Shown here: positions 41,520 to 50,046 of the stretch, piece after piece
Layout: every line of letters begins with the position of its first letter
Numbering within the stretch: position 1 is the first letter of the stretch
NCBI GenBank assembly: GCA_046294495.1
Contig: JBKBKV010000003.1
Location: 1 to 64,000, forward strand
Source: HRBIN23 sp046294495
GTDB taxonomy: Bacteria; Chloroflexota; Dehalococcoidia; Lucifugimonadales; HRBIN23
Length of the DNA stretch: 64,000 nucleotides
Direction: 5' to 3'
Translations under genes and position numbers: made by a program
The notes under the pieces: model-generated
Database searches by the model: none
What the model saw: only the letters and a program-made list of their open reading frames with translations
What the model was told of the DNA's origin: nothing

Positions 41520-42042
41520 TTAGTTCCCCCTGGTCCTTTTGGGAGGGTGATGCACGGCGCCGGGCCATCCGCTCCTGGAAAGCCCTGTCCACCTCCTCTA
41601 GATAAGGCACTAGCGCATCCTGTGGGACTTGAGGGGGCGAGCCAGCCTGGAGTGTGGTGGCGCCCCGTGTGGCATACCAGAGGAGGAAGACGGCCACTAA
41701 CACCCCTACCGGGGGCAAGAGCCAGGCGAGCCAGTGCCCCCCGCGTGCCGGTGGTGCTGCCAGCACCCCAGGGCCAAACCGCTCCACAAAGAACTGGAGG
41801 ATCTCCTGCTCCTTTTTCCCCTGTGCCAGCATCTCCCGCACCACCTCCCGCATCTCCTTGGCCTGGGTAGCGCGGGACTGGTCAATGGTCTCGCCAGGGC
41901 AAACAGGGCAAATGAGTTTTCGGTCAATAGCCTGGGCTTGCATTTCTAGGCTGGCTGGTGTGGGGCGACAACCCCACACCCCCAGGGCCAGCAGGCCCAG
42001 CAAGATGGCAAATCTCACCAGGATGGAATACCCCCTCTTCAC
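41509..42042 (-). CDS. ccmH: Cytochrome c maturation protein CcmH
   Basis: The 177-residue protein has an N-terminal hydrophobic segment ending in a possible lipobox Cys25 (ALGVWGC). The thiol pair Cys45/Cys48 lies in LICPVCPGETIDQS, the position of the usual RCLVCQNQ motif, followed by a C-terminal membrane helix (about 104-124). It reduces apocytochrome cysteines in the haem ligation complex. The substitution of P and G around the second cysteine is a small deviation. It is the first gene of the minus-strand ccm run. Confidence 0.9.
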   Translation of the reverse strand: MKRGYSILVRFAILLGLLALGVWGCRPTPASLEMQAQAIDRKLICPVCPGETIDQSRATQAKEMREVVREMLAQGKKEQEILQFFVERFGPGVLAAPPARGGHWLAWLLPPVGVLVAVFLLWYATRGATTLQAGSPPQVPQDALVPYLEEVDRAFQERMARRRASPSQKDQGELNGS

Positions 42043-42089
42043 TACACCCCCCTACCTTCACAGGTTATCACATCACGGGGGTGCTCTCC

Positions 42090-42118
42090 TTGTTTTTGTG
42101 AAAAATTTCCCCTAATAT
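42090..42118 (+). promoter_or_regulatory. Promoter of the MMPL transporter gene
   Basis: TTGTTT (42090-42095) and TAATAT (42113-42118) are separated by 17 bases. The intervening TTGTGAAAAATTTCCCC is unusually AT-rich for this window. The divergent ccmH promoter must lie in the same 104 bases but is not clear. Confidence 0.5.
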
Positions 42119-42146
42119 TCTACGCTAGAGCCGGCAGTGGGTATCG

Positions 42147-44351
42147 ATGCTTTATCGCTGGGGCCTCCTCGTTGTCCGCTGGCGATGGCCTGTCCTGACC
42201 ATCTGGATAGCCCTTTTCTTGCTGGGCTTACCCTTTGCCCCAAGGGTGTCTGGGTTGCTGAAGAGCGGCTTCGGGAGGGCCGATGTGGAGTCCGAGCGTG
42301 CCCTGAATCTGCTAAAGGAACGCTTCGGCTTCGCTGAGGCATCCATCACCTTCGTGTTCCAACACCCCACACTCCGCGCTACCGACCCTGCTTTCATTGC
42401 CCTGGAGGAGCAAGCCCTCTCTCCATTGCGCAACGCCCCGGGGGTGCAGCGCATCGTTACCCATTATACCAGCGCTAATCCCCGTATGGTCTCCTCCAAC
42501 GGGCACACCGCCTATGCCCTGGTGCTCCTGAAAGGGAGCATTGACGAGGCCATGGACGCCTACCGTGACCTGCGCCCGCTGGTGCAAGCGCCGCAGGAGA
42601 TGCGTATCTGGGCTACCGGAGGCATTCCCATCTTCGCAGACCTGAACCAGGCAGCGGAGCGGGACCTGCGCAGGGCCGAAGTGGTTACCCTGCCGGTGGT
42701 GCTCGTAGCCCTGGTCTTCGTGTTCGGAGGGCTGGTGGCGGCTGCTCTTCCTCTCCTTATCGGTGCCACCAGTGTTGCCATTACCCTTGCCCTTATCGCC
42801 CTGCTAGCGCGCACCGTGGATATGTCCATTTTTGTAGGGAACATTGTAACGGTGCTGGGCTTAGGCGTGGCTGTGGACTACGCCCTGCTGGTGGTGAGCC
42901 GTTTCCGTGAGGAGGTAAACCTCCGCCCTAAAGAGGAGGCCATTGCCATCACCGTGGACCGGGCGGGGCGGGCCTTGCTCTTTTCGGGTTTCACCACCGT
43001 GGTGGGGCTGTCGGGGCTTTTGCTTTTCCCTTATATGATGCTCCGCTCCCTGGGAGTAGGGGGAATGCTGGTGGTGGGCATTAGCATGGCGGCGGCACTA
43101 ACGGCTCTGCCGGCGTTGCTAGCCACTGTGGGCAAGGGGGTCAATGCCATCCCCGTTCTCCCCTTGCGAGAGGTGCAAGAGAGGTGGTGGCACCGCCTGG
43201 CTCTGGCTATTATGGGCCGTCCCTTCGTGGTGATAGCCGCTGTGGGGGCGTTTCTGATTGTGCTTGGGCTTCCCTTTCTGCGGGTGCGCATAGGGGCGCC
43301 GTGGGCGTCCATCCTCCCCCAGGGGGCAGAGGCCCGCCAGGGGTGGGAGGTGCTGGCGAAGGAGTTTGGGGAGGGGGAGTTGGCCCCCATTGCCGTGGTC
43401 ATCCAAGACCCCCAGGGGGTGTTGCGTCCACAGGCGGTGGAGCGCCTTTACGACTTCGCCCATGTCCTGGCGCAGGACAGCCGCGTGGAGCGGGTGGAGA
43501 GCATCGTTACCCTTGACCCCCGCCTCACCCGGGAGCAGTATGCCCTTCTATACGCTAACCCTCAGGCCATCCCTTCCCCTGAAGTGCGCGCTGCCCTTGA
43601 GAGTATGGTCCGCCCCGACACCACCTACCTCAGGGTAGTCAGCAAATACCCGCCACTGTCCGACGAGACGAAGGCCCTTGTGCAGCGCATCCGCCGGGAG
43701 GGGCCGGCCTATGGGCTACAGGTTTCAGTAACGGGGGCCACCGCAGACATTATGGACGCTGTTGACCTGATGTATGGAAAGTTTGTGTGGGTAGTGGCGT
43801 ATGTGGCTGGAGCCATATACCTGTGCCTGCTTCTTTTGTTCCGCTCCCTGGTGCTCCCATTGAAGGCGGTTGTTATTAACACCTTGAGTATCCTGGCCAG
43901 TTATGGGGCACTGGTGTTTATCTTCCAGGAGGGGCACTTCAGCAGTATCCTGGGCTTCCAGGCCGAGGGGTATACCGAGTCCACTATCCCTATACTCCTT
44001 TTCTGCATCCTTTATGGTCTGAGCATGGATTATGAGGTGTTTCTGCTGGCGCGAGTCAAGGAGATATACGACGAAACGGGGGACAACACCCACAGCGTGG
44101 CGCTGGGCCTAGAGAAGACGGGACGCATCGTTACCAGCGCCGCCCTCATCCTCTTCCTGGTGAACATCTCCTTTGTAATAGGGGATGTGGTGCTCGTCAA
44201 AGCCCTGGGGGTGGGGATAGCCCTGGCTGTGCTCCTGGATGCCACGGTGGTGCGGGCGCTGTTGGTGCCAGCCACCATGCGGGTGCTGGGAGAGTGGAAC
44301 TGGTGGGCGCCTATGTGGATGGGGGGAAAACGCCAAGGGGGCACCGTATAG
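42147..44351 (+). CDS. MMPL/RND family transporter
   Basis: The 734-residue protein has the two-fold RND layout: helix 1 (about 12-30), a large extracytoplasmic loop (35-170), five or six helices, then a repeat of loop (about 385-560) and helices. MMPL signatures are visible in GLGVAVDYALLVVSRFREE and YGLSMDYEVFLLARVKE, whose Asp-Tyr pairs lie in the proton-relay helices. Family members export lipids or hydrophobic compounds. No cognate regulator is nearby. The ATG at 42147 has no clear Shine-Dalgarno sequence. Confidence 0.93.
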   Translation: MLYRWGLLVVRWRWPVLTIWIALFLLGLPFAPRVSGLLKSGFGRADVESERALNLLKERFGFAEASITFVFQHPTLRATDPAFIALEEQALSPLRNAPGVQRIVTHYTSANPRMVSSNGHTAYALVLLKGSIDEAMDAYRDLRPLVQAPQEMRIWATGGIPIFADLNQAAERDLRRAEVVTLPVVLVALVFVFGGLVAAALPLLIGATSVAITLALIALLARTVDMSIFVGNIVTVLGLGVAVDYALLVVSRFREEVNLRPKEEAIAITVDRAGRALLFSGFTTVVGLSGLLLFPYMMLRSLGVGGMLVVGISMAAALTALPALLATVGKGVNAIPVLPLREVQERWWHRLALAIMGRPFVVIAAVGAFLIVLGLPFLRVRIGAPWASILPQGAEARQGWEVLAKEFGEGELAPIAVVIQDPQGVLRPQAVERLYDFAHVLAQDSRVERVESIVTLDPRLTREQYALLYANPQAIPSPEVRAALESMVRPDTTYLRVVSKYPPLSDETKALVQRIRREGPAYGLQVSVTGATADIMDAVDLMYGKFVWVVAYVAGAIYLCLLLLFRSLVLPLKAVVINTLSILASYGALVFIFQEGHFSSILGFQAEGYTESTIPILLFCILYGLSMDYEVFLLARVKEIYDETGDNTHSVALGLEKTGRIVTSAALILFLVNISFVIGDVVLVKALGVGIALAVLLDATVVRALLVPATMRVLGEWNWWAPMWMGGKRQGGTV

Positions 44352-44384
44352 CCCCGGACACGGCTTTGGTTACACCCTTGCCAA

Positions 44385-44417
44385 AAATCCCTCCGCTGTG
44401 CTCGCAATGACAGACGG
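44385..44417 (+). repeat. Intergenic sequence resembling a widespread short bacterial repeat
   Basis: The stretch at 44385-44417 includes CCTCCGCTGTGCTCGCAATG followed by ACAGACGG. Similar 'CTCGC..CGCTCG.AATGACA' sequences recur between genes in many bacterial genomes. Only one copy is seen here, so repeat status is from general recognition, not from this window. The rest of 44352-44480 holds no recognised feature. Confidence 0.35.
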
Positions 44418-44480
44418 CAGCTTCCTGACGCTATTGCCATCCTGTTTGCGCTCTGTTTACACATCCTTTACAACACGCCC

Positions 44481-44509
44481 TTGACAACCCAGCACTGACC
44501 ACCTATAGT
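44481..44509 (+). promoter_or_regulatory. Promoter of the ABC importer operon
   Basis: A perfect TTGACA (44481-44486) is followed after 17 bases by TATAGT (44504-44509). The leader of about 50 bases ends in AAGGAGGGGGA before the ATG at 44566. Confidence 0.75.
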
Positions 44510-44565
44510 GTGGGCAGCACAATACCCGCTCACCGCTCCGGCACGAGCAGTAAGAAGGAGGGGGA

Positions 44566-46329
44566 ATGCAACAAGGCAAGGGAAGTCCTTTGGCTCGGTT
44601 CCTTATTTTGGCCGTTACTTTAGGGGCCATCGGGTTACTGATGGCATGCCGCCCAGCAGCAGCACCTACCCCTACCAAGGCCCCTGCAACACCGGTCCCC
44701 ACTGCCCCGGCGCCCACCGAGGCCACCCCTGTGATTCGTGTTGAGACCCCCACCCCCACTCCACCCGCCGAACGGCCCCAGTATGGTGGCATCTTTCGCA
44801 CCCACGCCGGAGACGACCTGGTGCACTTTGACCAGATGCTTCAGAACACCGTTCGCACCCAACAGCGAGTAGGCCCCTCCTACAACCGCCTGATGCGCTT
44901 CTCTTTCTTTGAGGTGGGCGTCATCGTGCCCGACCTGGCAGAGCGCTTTGAGGTGAGCAAAGACGGCCTCACCTACACCTTCTTCCTGCGCCCGGGCGTC
45001 AAGTTCCACGAGATTCCCGGCGTCCCCGGGAGCGGCACCGACCTGGACTGCCCCGATGTAAAGCACACCTTGGACAAATACCGCAACCCCGAACAAAGCA
45101 AGCGGGCGGGCGACCTGGCCGCCGTCAGTAGTATAGAGTGCAACCCGGCTGAACCCCTCAAGGTAGTCATCAAACTCAAGACCCCCGACGCCGGCCTGGT
45201 GGCCAAGATCTCGGCGGGATGGGCAGGCATTATCCCCAGCGAACTGCCGTGGGAGCGCATGAAGGACACGGTTATCGGCACAGGCCCCTATATCTGGCAG
45301 GGATACACCAAGGGGCAGAAGAGCGTCTCCAAGAAGAACCCCAACTACTGGCGCAAGGGCCTCCCCTATATGGATGAAATCCACAACTTCGTGTTCCCCA
45401 GGGAGGAGGTCTCCTTCGCCGCCTTCCGCGCCAAACAGCTGGACATGAACTCCTACATGCAATACATCTACCCCTCCGAGGCCAAAATTCTCAAGGAACA
45501 GCACCCCGAGGTGATCGTCTCCTTGCCACCGCGCCTGTGGTGGCACTTCGTCTACGGTAACCTGAAGTCCGGGCCGTGGGCCGACCCCAAGGTGCGCCAA
45601 GCCTTCAACCTATTCATTGACCGCCCCAAATCAGTGGAAATCCTGGGTGAAGGGGTAGGCGACTACGGGGCTTGGCAGCCCCCCTGGACCAAGTGGAGTC
45701 TCCCCCGGGAGGAACTGGACAAGTTTGTTGGTAAGAAAGACAGTTCCGACATGCCTGCCCGTCGGGAGCAGGCTAAAAAACTCCTCCAGGAGGCAGGCTA
45801 TAGCCCCTCCAAGCCACTGAAGATGGTGGTGGATGCCCTGAACACCCGGGAGTCCATGCTCACACCCACCTACATGCAGGACGAGGCGAAGAAACTGGGC
45901 GGGCTGCTGGAACTGACCCTGAACCCCCTGGACAGGGCCGCCTGGAATGACCGCCTGGAAAAGAGGGCCTTTGAGATGCAGGGGAGCGGCAGTGCGGTGG
46001 CCCCTGTTATTGACCCCAGCCTGTTCTATGGCAACTACTTCCCCTGCAACGCCCCGGCCAACTACATGGGCTACTGCGACCCCGAGTTTGACAAACTCTT
46101 CACCCAAATCCTCTCGGAACTGGACGAGGCCAAGCGCCAGCAACTGGTGTGGCAGGCCGAGCGCAAACTCCTCACCGACCTGCCCGCCATCCTTATCCGC
46201 TGGGTGGCCGAGGGTATGGCCTGGTGGCCCTGGGTGAAGAACTTCAAGGATGTGGATCCCGCCTACTACAACAATGTCACTATGGAAGAGGTCTGGCTAG
46301 ACCGCAACCACCCCAGTTACCCCCGCTAG
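44566..46329 (+). CDS. ABC transporter substrate-binding lipoprotein (family 5)
   Basis: The 587-residue protein is a solute-binding lipoprotein with lipobox LLMAC (Cys28), a Pro/Thr-rich tether (about 29-62) and the SBP_bac_5 fold (ERFEVSKDGLTYTFFLRPGVKFH near the N-terminal lobe). The family binds oligopeptides, dipeptides, nickel or sugars; the ligand is not readable from sequence. Two permeases follow, but no ATP-binding subunits are encoded. It is separated from the permeases by a strong hairpin. Confidence 0.93.
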   Translation: MQQGKGSPLARFLILAVTLGAIGLLMACRPAAAPTPTKAPATPVPTAPAPTEATPVIRVETPTPTPPAERPQYGGIFRTHAGDDLVHFDQMLQNTVRTQQRVGPSYNRLMRFSFFEVGVIVPDLAERFEVSKDGLTYTFFLRPGVKFHEIPGVPGSGTDLDCPDVKHTLDKYRNPEQSKRAGDLAAVSSIECNPAEPLKVVIKLKTPDAGLVAKISAGWAGIIPSELPWERMKDTVIGTGPYIWQGYTKGQKSVSKKNPNYWRKGLPYMDEIHNFVFPREEVSFAAFRAKQLDMNSYMQYIYPSEAKILKEQHPEVIVSLPPRLWWHFVYGNLKSGPWADPKVRQAFNLFIDRPKSVEILGEGVGDYGAWQPPWTKWSLPREELDKFVGKKDSSDMPARREQAKKLLQEAGYSPSKPLKMVVDALNTRESMLTPTYMQDEAKKLGGLLELTLNPLDRAAWNDRLEKRAFEMQGSGSAVAPVIDPSLFYGNYFPCNAPANYMGYCDPEFDKLFTQILSELDEAKRQQLVWQAERKLLTDLPAILIRWVAEGMAWWPWVKNFKDVDPAYYNNVTMEEVWLDRNHPSYPR

Positions 46330-46349
46330 CGCTCCCGCGTCCCGTGTGT

Positions 46350-46381
46350 CTGCAGGGGCGGGGAAATCCCCGCCCCTGCAG
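46350..46381 (+). repeat. Perfect 14-bp intercistronic hairpin
   Basis: CTGCAGGGGCGGGG (46350-46363) and its exact complement (46368-46381) are separated by AAAT. The stem is nearly all G-C and there is no U-run after it. In this location, between the binding-protein and permease genes, such stems commonly stabilise the upstream mRNA or attenuate downstream expression. Confidence 0.6.
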
Positions 46382-46423
46382 GTGGGGTTGGGAAGGTGAG
46401 GCGAAAGGAAAGATAACTGAACG

Positions 46424-47383
46424 ATGCGAGCCTTCCTGATTCGGCGTCTACTCCTGGGTATCCTCACCGTCTATGGCGTTGCCACCCTTACTTTTGTCCT
46501 GATGCGCATCGTCCCGGGCGACCCTGCCCTTATAGCCCTGGCCGACCCTAGCCGTGGAGAAGCCGTCCCCAAGGCCCAACTGGAGGCCAAGCGACGGGAA
46601 CTGGGCCTGGACAAGCCCCTGGCCCAGCAATACATCACCTGGCTCGCCAACTCCTTCCGCTTCAACTTTGGCAAGTCCTCCTGGGGAGGGGGCGATGTGG
46701 TAGATGAGTATGTCAGGCGCCTCCCCCTATCCTTGAACATGGCCCTCCTGGCCTTTATCCTGACCGTTCTGGTGGGCATCCCATTGGGCATCCTCTCGGC
46801 CATCAAGCAGGACACCCCCCTTGACTATATCGCTCGCATCATCGCCATTTCGGGCCTTTCCATGCCTTCGTTCTGGGTGGCGGTGCTCATCATCGTCGTT
46901 TTGCTAAGGGTGTTCGGGTGGCTCCCCTCCCTGGACTATGTGCCCATATGGGAAGACCCAGGGCGCAACCTCACCCAACTTTTCTTCCCCAGTTTCGCCG
47001 TGGCCTTCGGCTTCATCGGCGTTGTTACACGGATGACCCGCTCCTCCCTCCTGGAAGTGCTCAGGGAGGACTACATCCGCACGGCGTGGGCCAAGGGCCT
47101 ACGAGGGCACACAGTAGTTATGCGCCACGCCCTGCGCAACGCGCTCCTGCCGGTGGTTACGGTGCTGGGGCTCCAGTTCGGGTTCGCCGTTGGTGGGCTG
47201 GTGGTAGTGGAGGCGGCCTTCAATCTGCCGGGGGCGGGGCGCTTCCTCTTTGAGGCGACCCTGCGACGGGACTACAATGTCATCCAGGCCAGTCTCTTTG
47301 CCATAGCCCTGTTCGTTACCCTGGCCAACCTGCTGGTGGACATCCTCTACGCCTGGCTGAACCCCAGGGTGCGTTTGGAGTAG
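46424..47383 (+). CDS. ABC transporter permease (DppB-like)
   Basis: The 319-residue permease has six predicted membrane helices. It keeps the conserved BPD_transp_1 EAA-type loop (DYIRTAWAKGLRGHTVVMRHALRNALLPVVTVLG) that contacts the ATPase. The N-terminal PGDPALIALADP segment is typical of DppB. It starts 94 bases after the binding protein and is coupled closely to the next permease. It pairs with that protein to form the membrane channel. Confidence 0.94.
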   Translation: MRAFLIRRLLLGILTVYGVATLTFVLMRIVPGDPALIALADPSRGEAVPKAQLEAKRRELGLDKPLAQQYITWLANSFRFNFGKSSWGGGDVVDEYVRRLPLSLNMALLAFILTVLVGIPLGILSAIKQDTPLDYIARIIAISGLSMPSFWVAVLIIVVLLRVFGWLPSLDYVPIWEDPGRNLTQLFFPSFAVAFGFIGVVTRMTRSSLLEVLREDYIRTAWAKGLRGHTVVMRHALRNALLPVVTVLGLQFGFAVGGLVVVEAAFNLPGAGRFLFEATLRRDYNVIQASLFAIALFVTLANLLVDILYAWLNPRVRLE

Positions 47384-47389
47384 CCCAGG

Positions 47390-48280
47390 ATGCAAAGGCC
47401 CGAAGCCGTGGAGAGGGTAGCGCCGCTTCGCAAGGGGAAGGGCTTTTGGGGCACCCTTGTCCTGGCGGCGCGCCGCAAGCCCCTGGGGACAGCCGGCGCC
47501 CTTATCCTCTTGCTGGTGCTGGCGGGGGCAATATTTGCCCCTTACATTGCCCGCCACGACCCCAATGCCATTACCACGGCACGCTTGCGCCCCCCTTCCG
47601 CCGAGTATTGGCTGGGCACAGACCACCTGGGGCGGGATGTGTTTGCACGGGTTATCTATGGGGGGCGTGTATCCCTTCTGGTGGGCTTCCTCTCAACTAT
47701 CCTGGGCACTGGCACCGGTGCCCTATTGGCCCTGGTGAGCGCCTACTGGGGGAAGGCCTGGGACAACGCCTTCCAGCGCTTTATGGACATACTCTGGGCT
47801 TTCCCCAGCCTGATCATCGCCCTGGTAATAGTAACGGTGCTAGGCTCTAGCACCCGCAATGTTATCCTGGCTATCGCCATTGTGGTGGTGCCCCTGGCGG
47901 CGCGGGTGATGCGCTCCCAGGTGCTGGTGGTAAAGGAGATGGAGTATGTGAAGGCCGCCCAGGCACTGGGGGCCAGCACCTGGCGCATCTTATTCTTCCA
48001 TGTGGCCCCCAACTGCGTGGCCCCTTACATCATCGTCGCTACAGCAACCCTGGGAGGGGCCATCGTAACCGAGGCGTCCCTCAGTTTCCTGGGGATGGGC
48101 ATCCCACCCCCAACACCCTCCTGGGGGCGCGACCTCTTCGGCACCGCCGCCAACTACGCTGAGCTGGCCCCCTGGATTCCCATTGCCCCCGGTGTGGCTC
48201 TCAGCCTGGCGGTGTATGGCTTCAACCTTCTGGGCGACGCCGTGCGAGACCTGCTGGACCCTCGCCTGCGCGGAAGGTAG
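47390..48280 (+). CDS. ABC transporter permease (DppC-like)
   Basis: The 296-residue permease has a DppC N-terminal segment and the HPFGTDHLGRDVFARV-like motif (LGTDHLGRDVFARVIYG). Six helices follow, with the EAA loop (EYVKAAQALGASTWRILFFHVAPN). It begins 6 bases after the previous permease. Its stop lies 5 bases from the convergent TPP-enzyme stop. The ATPases DppD/DppF are missing from this operon and must be encoded elsewhere or shared with another importer. Confidence 0.94.
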   Translation: MQRPEAVERVAPLRKGKGFWGTLVLAARRKPLGTAGALILLLVLAGAIFAPYIARHDPNAITTARLRPPSAEYWLGTDHLGRDVFARVIYGGRVSLLVGFLSTILGTGTGALLALVSAYWGKAWDNAFQRFMDILWAFPSLIIALVIVTVLGSSTRNVILAIAIVVVPLAARVMRSQVLVVKEMEYVKAAQALGASTWRILFFHVAPNCVAPYIIVATATLGGAIVTEASLSFLGMGIPPPTPSWGRDLFGTAANYAELAPWIPIAPGVALSLAVYGFNLLGDAVRDLLDPRLRGR

Positions 48281-48285
48281 CCCCC

Positions 48286-50016
48286 TTACGGGCGCTGGAT
48301 ACGCACATCCAGCACGGCCGCCTGTCCCCTCTCTACTGCCGATAGGCCCCGCTCCAGGGCTGGGCGCACCTGCTGGGGGTCTTCCACCCGCTCCCCATAC
48401 GCCCCGCACGCCTGTGCCACCAGGGCATACTCCGGAGAGGGCGATAGGTCGGTGCCTAGCCACTGCCCCAGGCGCTGGGCGTAACTCTGGGGATAGGCCT
48501 CCCGCCAGGAGCGCTTGGTGGCGTGGTGCATCTGGTTGTTGAAGATGACAGTTAGGAAGGGTGCACGATAGGCCGTGGCCGTCCACAGGGCCGAGGTAGG
48601 GCACCCGAACAGGAAAGAGCCGTCCCCCACCAGGGCCACCACCCGCCGCTGCGGGGAGGCGAGTTTCGCCCCGATGGCCGCCCCCAATGCCCACCCCAGG
48701 CTGGAGCCCCCGCTGGTAAACACGGTGCCAGGCTGTGTGCGCATAACCCCCTGCGCCACATACCCCGCATTGGTAACCGTTTCGTCCAGCAACAGGTCCT
48801 CTGGAGAGAGCACCTGGTCAATACAGGAGACCAGCCACTCAGGGGCGATGGGGTAGGTGGTGGACAGGCGTTGGGCGATGCGGCGCGTCTCCTGGCGCTT
48901 CTGGAGATGGGCCTCACCCAGGGAGTGCAGGCGCTCCTGGGCACGCTGGCGTTGGGAAGGGGTAAGGGAGGCGTCCACCGCTTCAACCAGCGCCGGCAGG
49001 GCCTTGGCCGAGTCGGCGTGGATACGCAGATGGGCAGGGAAGGTGAAGAGGGGGATGGTGGACTTCATGGGGTCAATGTCTATCCAGATGACGGTGGCAT
49101 CGGGGCGGGGCTTCGCCTGGGAAGGGATGTAGGGGACCTCCTCGTCCACGATTAGGACGACATCGGCCTCCCGCAGGTATGGTCCGGGGAGGGTGCCGGC
49201 CCAAAGGGGGTGGTTGGTGGGGAAGTTCATACGGCAGGACGAGGCGACCACCGGCGCACCAAGGCGCTCTGCCAGGGCCACCAGGGGCGCCACCGCCCCA
49301 GGGTTGCGCCCCGCTCGTCCCACGATGAGGAGAGGGCGTTCCGCCTTGGCCAGGGCCTGGGCTGCCTGTGCCAGAGCCGTAGGGTCGGCCTGGGGGGTAA
49401 CGGGGGTGGAGAGTTCCTGGGGATAAGGGATGGGCACCCCCTCTACCTCCTCCATAAGCACCTCGCGCGGGAGTGTGAGGTAAACAGGCCCTGGTGGCTC
49501 CGCAGCAGCCAGGGCGAAAGCCCGATTCACCACATGGTGGATGCTCTCATTGCGACGCAGTTCGTAGTCCCACTTCACGAAGCCCCGCACGCTCATCCCC
49601 TGGTCTATCTGCTCCTGAATCCAGTGGATCCAGATGTTGCGGCTCCCGGGCAGTTCACCTTCTAGGGTTAGTGGGGCGCGCCCTGCACACAATACGATGC
49701 CTGCCTTGCCTCTCTGGGCGTTGTGCAGAGCACCCCCCACCTGCAGGGTGCCAATGTCTACATGCACCAGCACCACCTGGGGGCGCCCACTGACCATAAA
49801 GTGGCCGTGGGCAGCGGACATAGCCACCCCCTCGTGGGGGCAGACCACCACCTCCGGCGTCTTCCGCCCTTCTACCCGCAAGCGGGCGATAGCCTCCTGA
49901 ACGGGGAAGGTGTCGGTGCCAGAGTTCAGGAAGATGTAGTCTACCCCGTTGGCGTTGAGGAGTTCCACAAAGGCTTCAGCACCCGTGCGCACGGGAGCCA
50001 CTATCCTCTGCGCCAT
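48286..50016 (-). CDS. Thiamine pyrophosphate-dependent enzyme (acetolactate synthase-like)
   Basis: The 576-residue protein has the three-domain architecture of the POX/AHAS family. The N-terminal PYR domain carries the catalytic Glu62 in CPHEGVAMSAAHG. A central domain (about 200-330) follows, then a C-terminal PP domain with the TPP motif GDGSFLFGCPTSALWTATAY...NN. It could be an acetolactate synthase, benzoylformate decarboxylase or sulfoacetaldehyde-type enzyme; no acetolactate-specific evidence such as an ilvN gene is present. It is the last gene of the minus-strand MoxR/MTase/VWA run, 30 bases after the VWA gene, with AAGGAGG before its ATG. Confidence 0.85.
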   Translation of the reverse strand: MAQRIVAPVRTGAEAFVELLNANGVDYIFLNSGTDTFPVQEAIARLRVEGRKTPEVVVCPHEGVAMSAAHGHFMVSGRPQVVLVHVDIGTLQVGGALHNAQRGKAGIVLCAGRAPLTLEGELPGSRNIWIHWIQEQIDQGMSVRGFVKWDYELRRNESIHHVVNRAFALAAAEPPGPVYLTLPREVLMEEVEGVPIPYPQELSTPVTPQADPTALAQAAQALAKAERPLLIVGRAGRNPGAVAPLVALAERLGAPVVASSCRMNFPTNHPLWAGTLPGPYLREADVVLIVDEEVPYIPSQAKPRPDATVIWIDIDPMKSTIPLFTFPAHLRIHADSAKALPALVEAVDASLTPSQRQRAQERLHSLGEAHLQKRQETRRIAQRLSTTYPIAPEWLVSCIDQVLSPEDLLLDETVTNAGYVAQGVMRTQPGTVFTSGGSSLGWALGAAIGAKLASPQRRVVALVGDGSFLFGCPTSALWTATAYRAPFLTVIFNNQMHHATKRSWREAYPQSYAQRLGQWLGTDLSPSPEYALVAQACGAYGERVEDPQQVRPALERGLSAVERGQAAVLDVRIQRP

Positions 50017-50046
50017 TGCGGCCTCCTTATCCCGTGCCCTGGGGTG

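Noticed and set aside
48286..50016. Calling the TPP enzyme acetolactate synthase (ilvB)
   Set aside because: The family includes many activities, no regulatory subunit or ilv gene is adjacent, and the context with MoxR/VWA is atypical.
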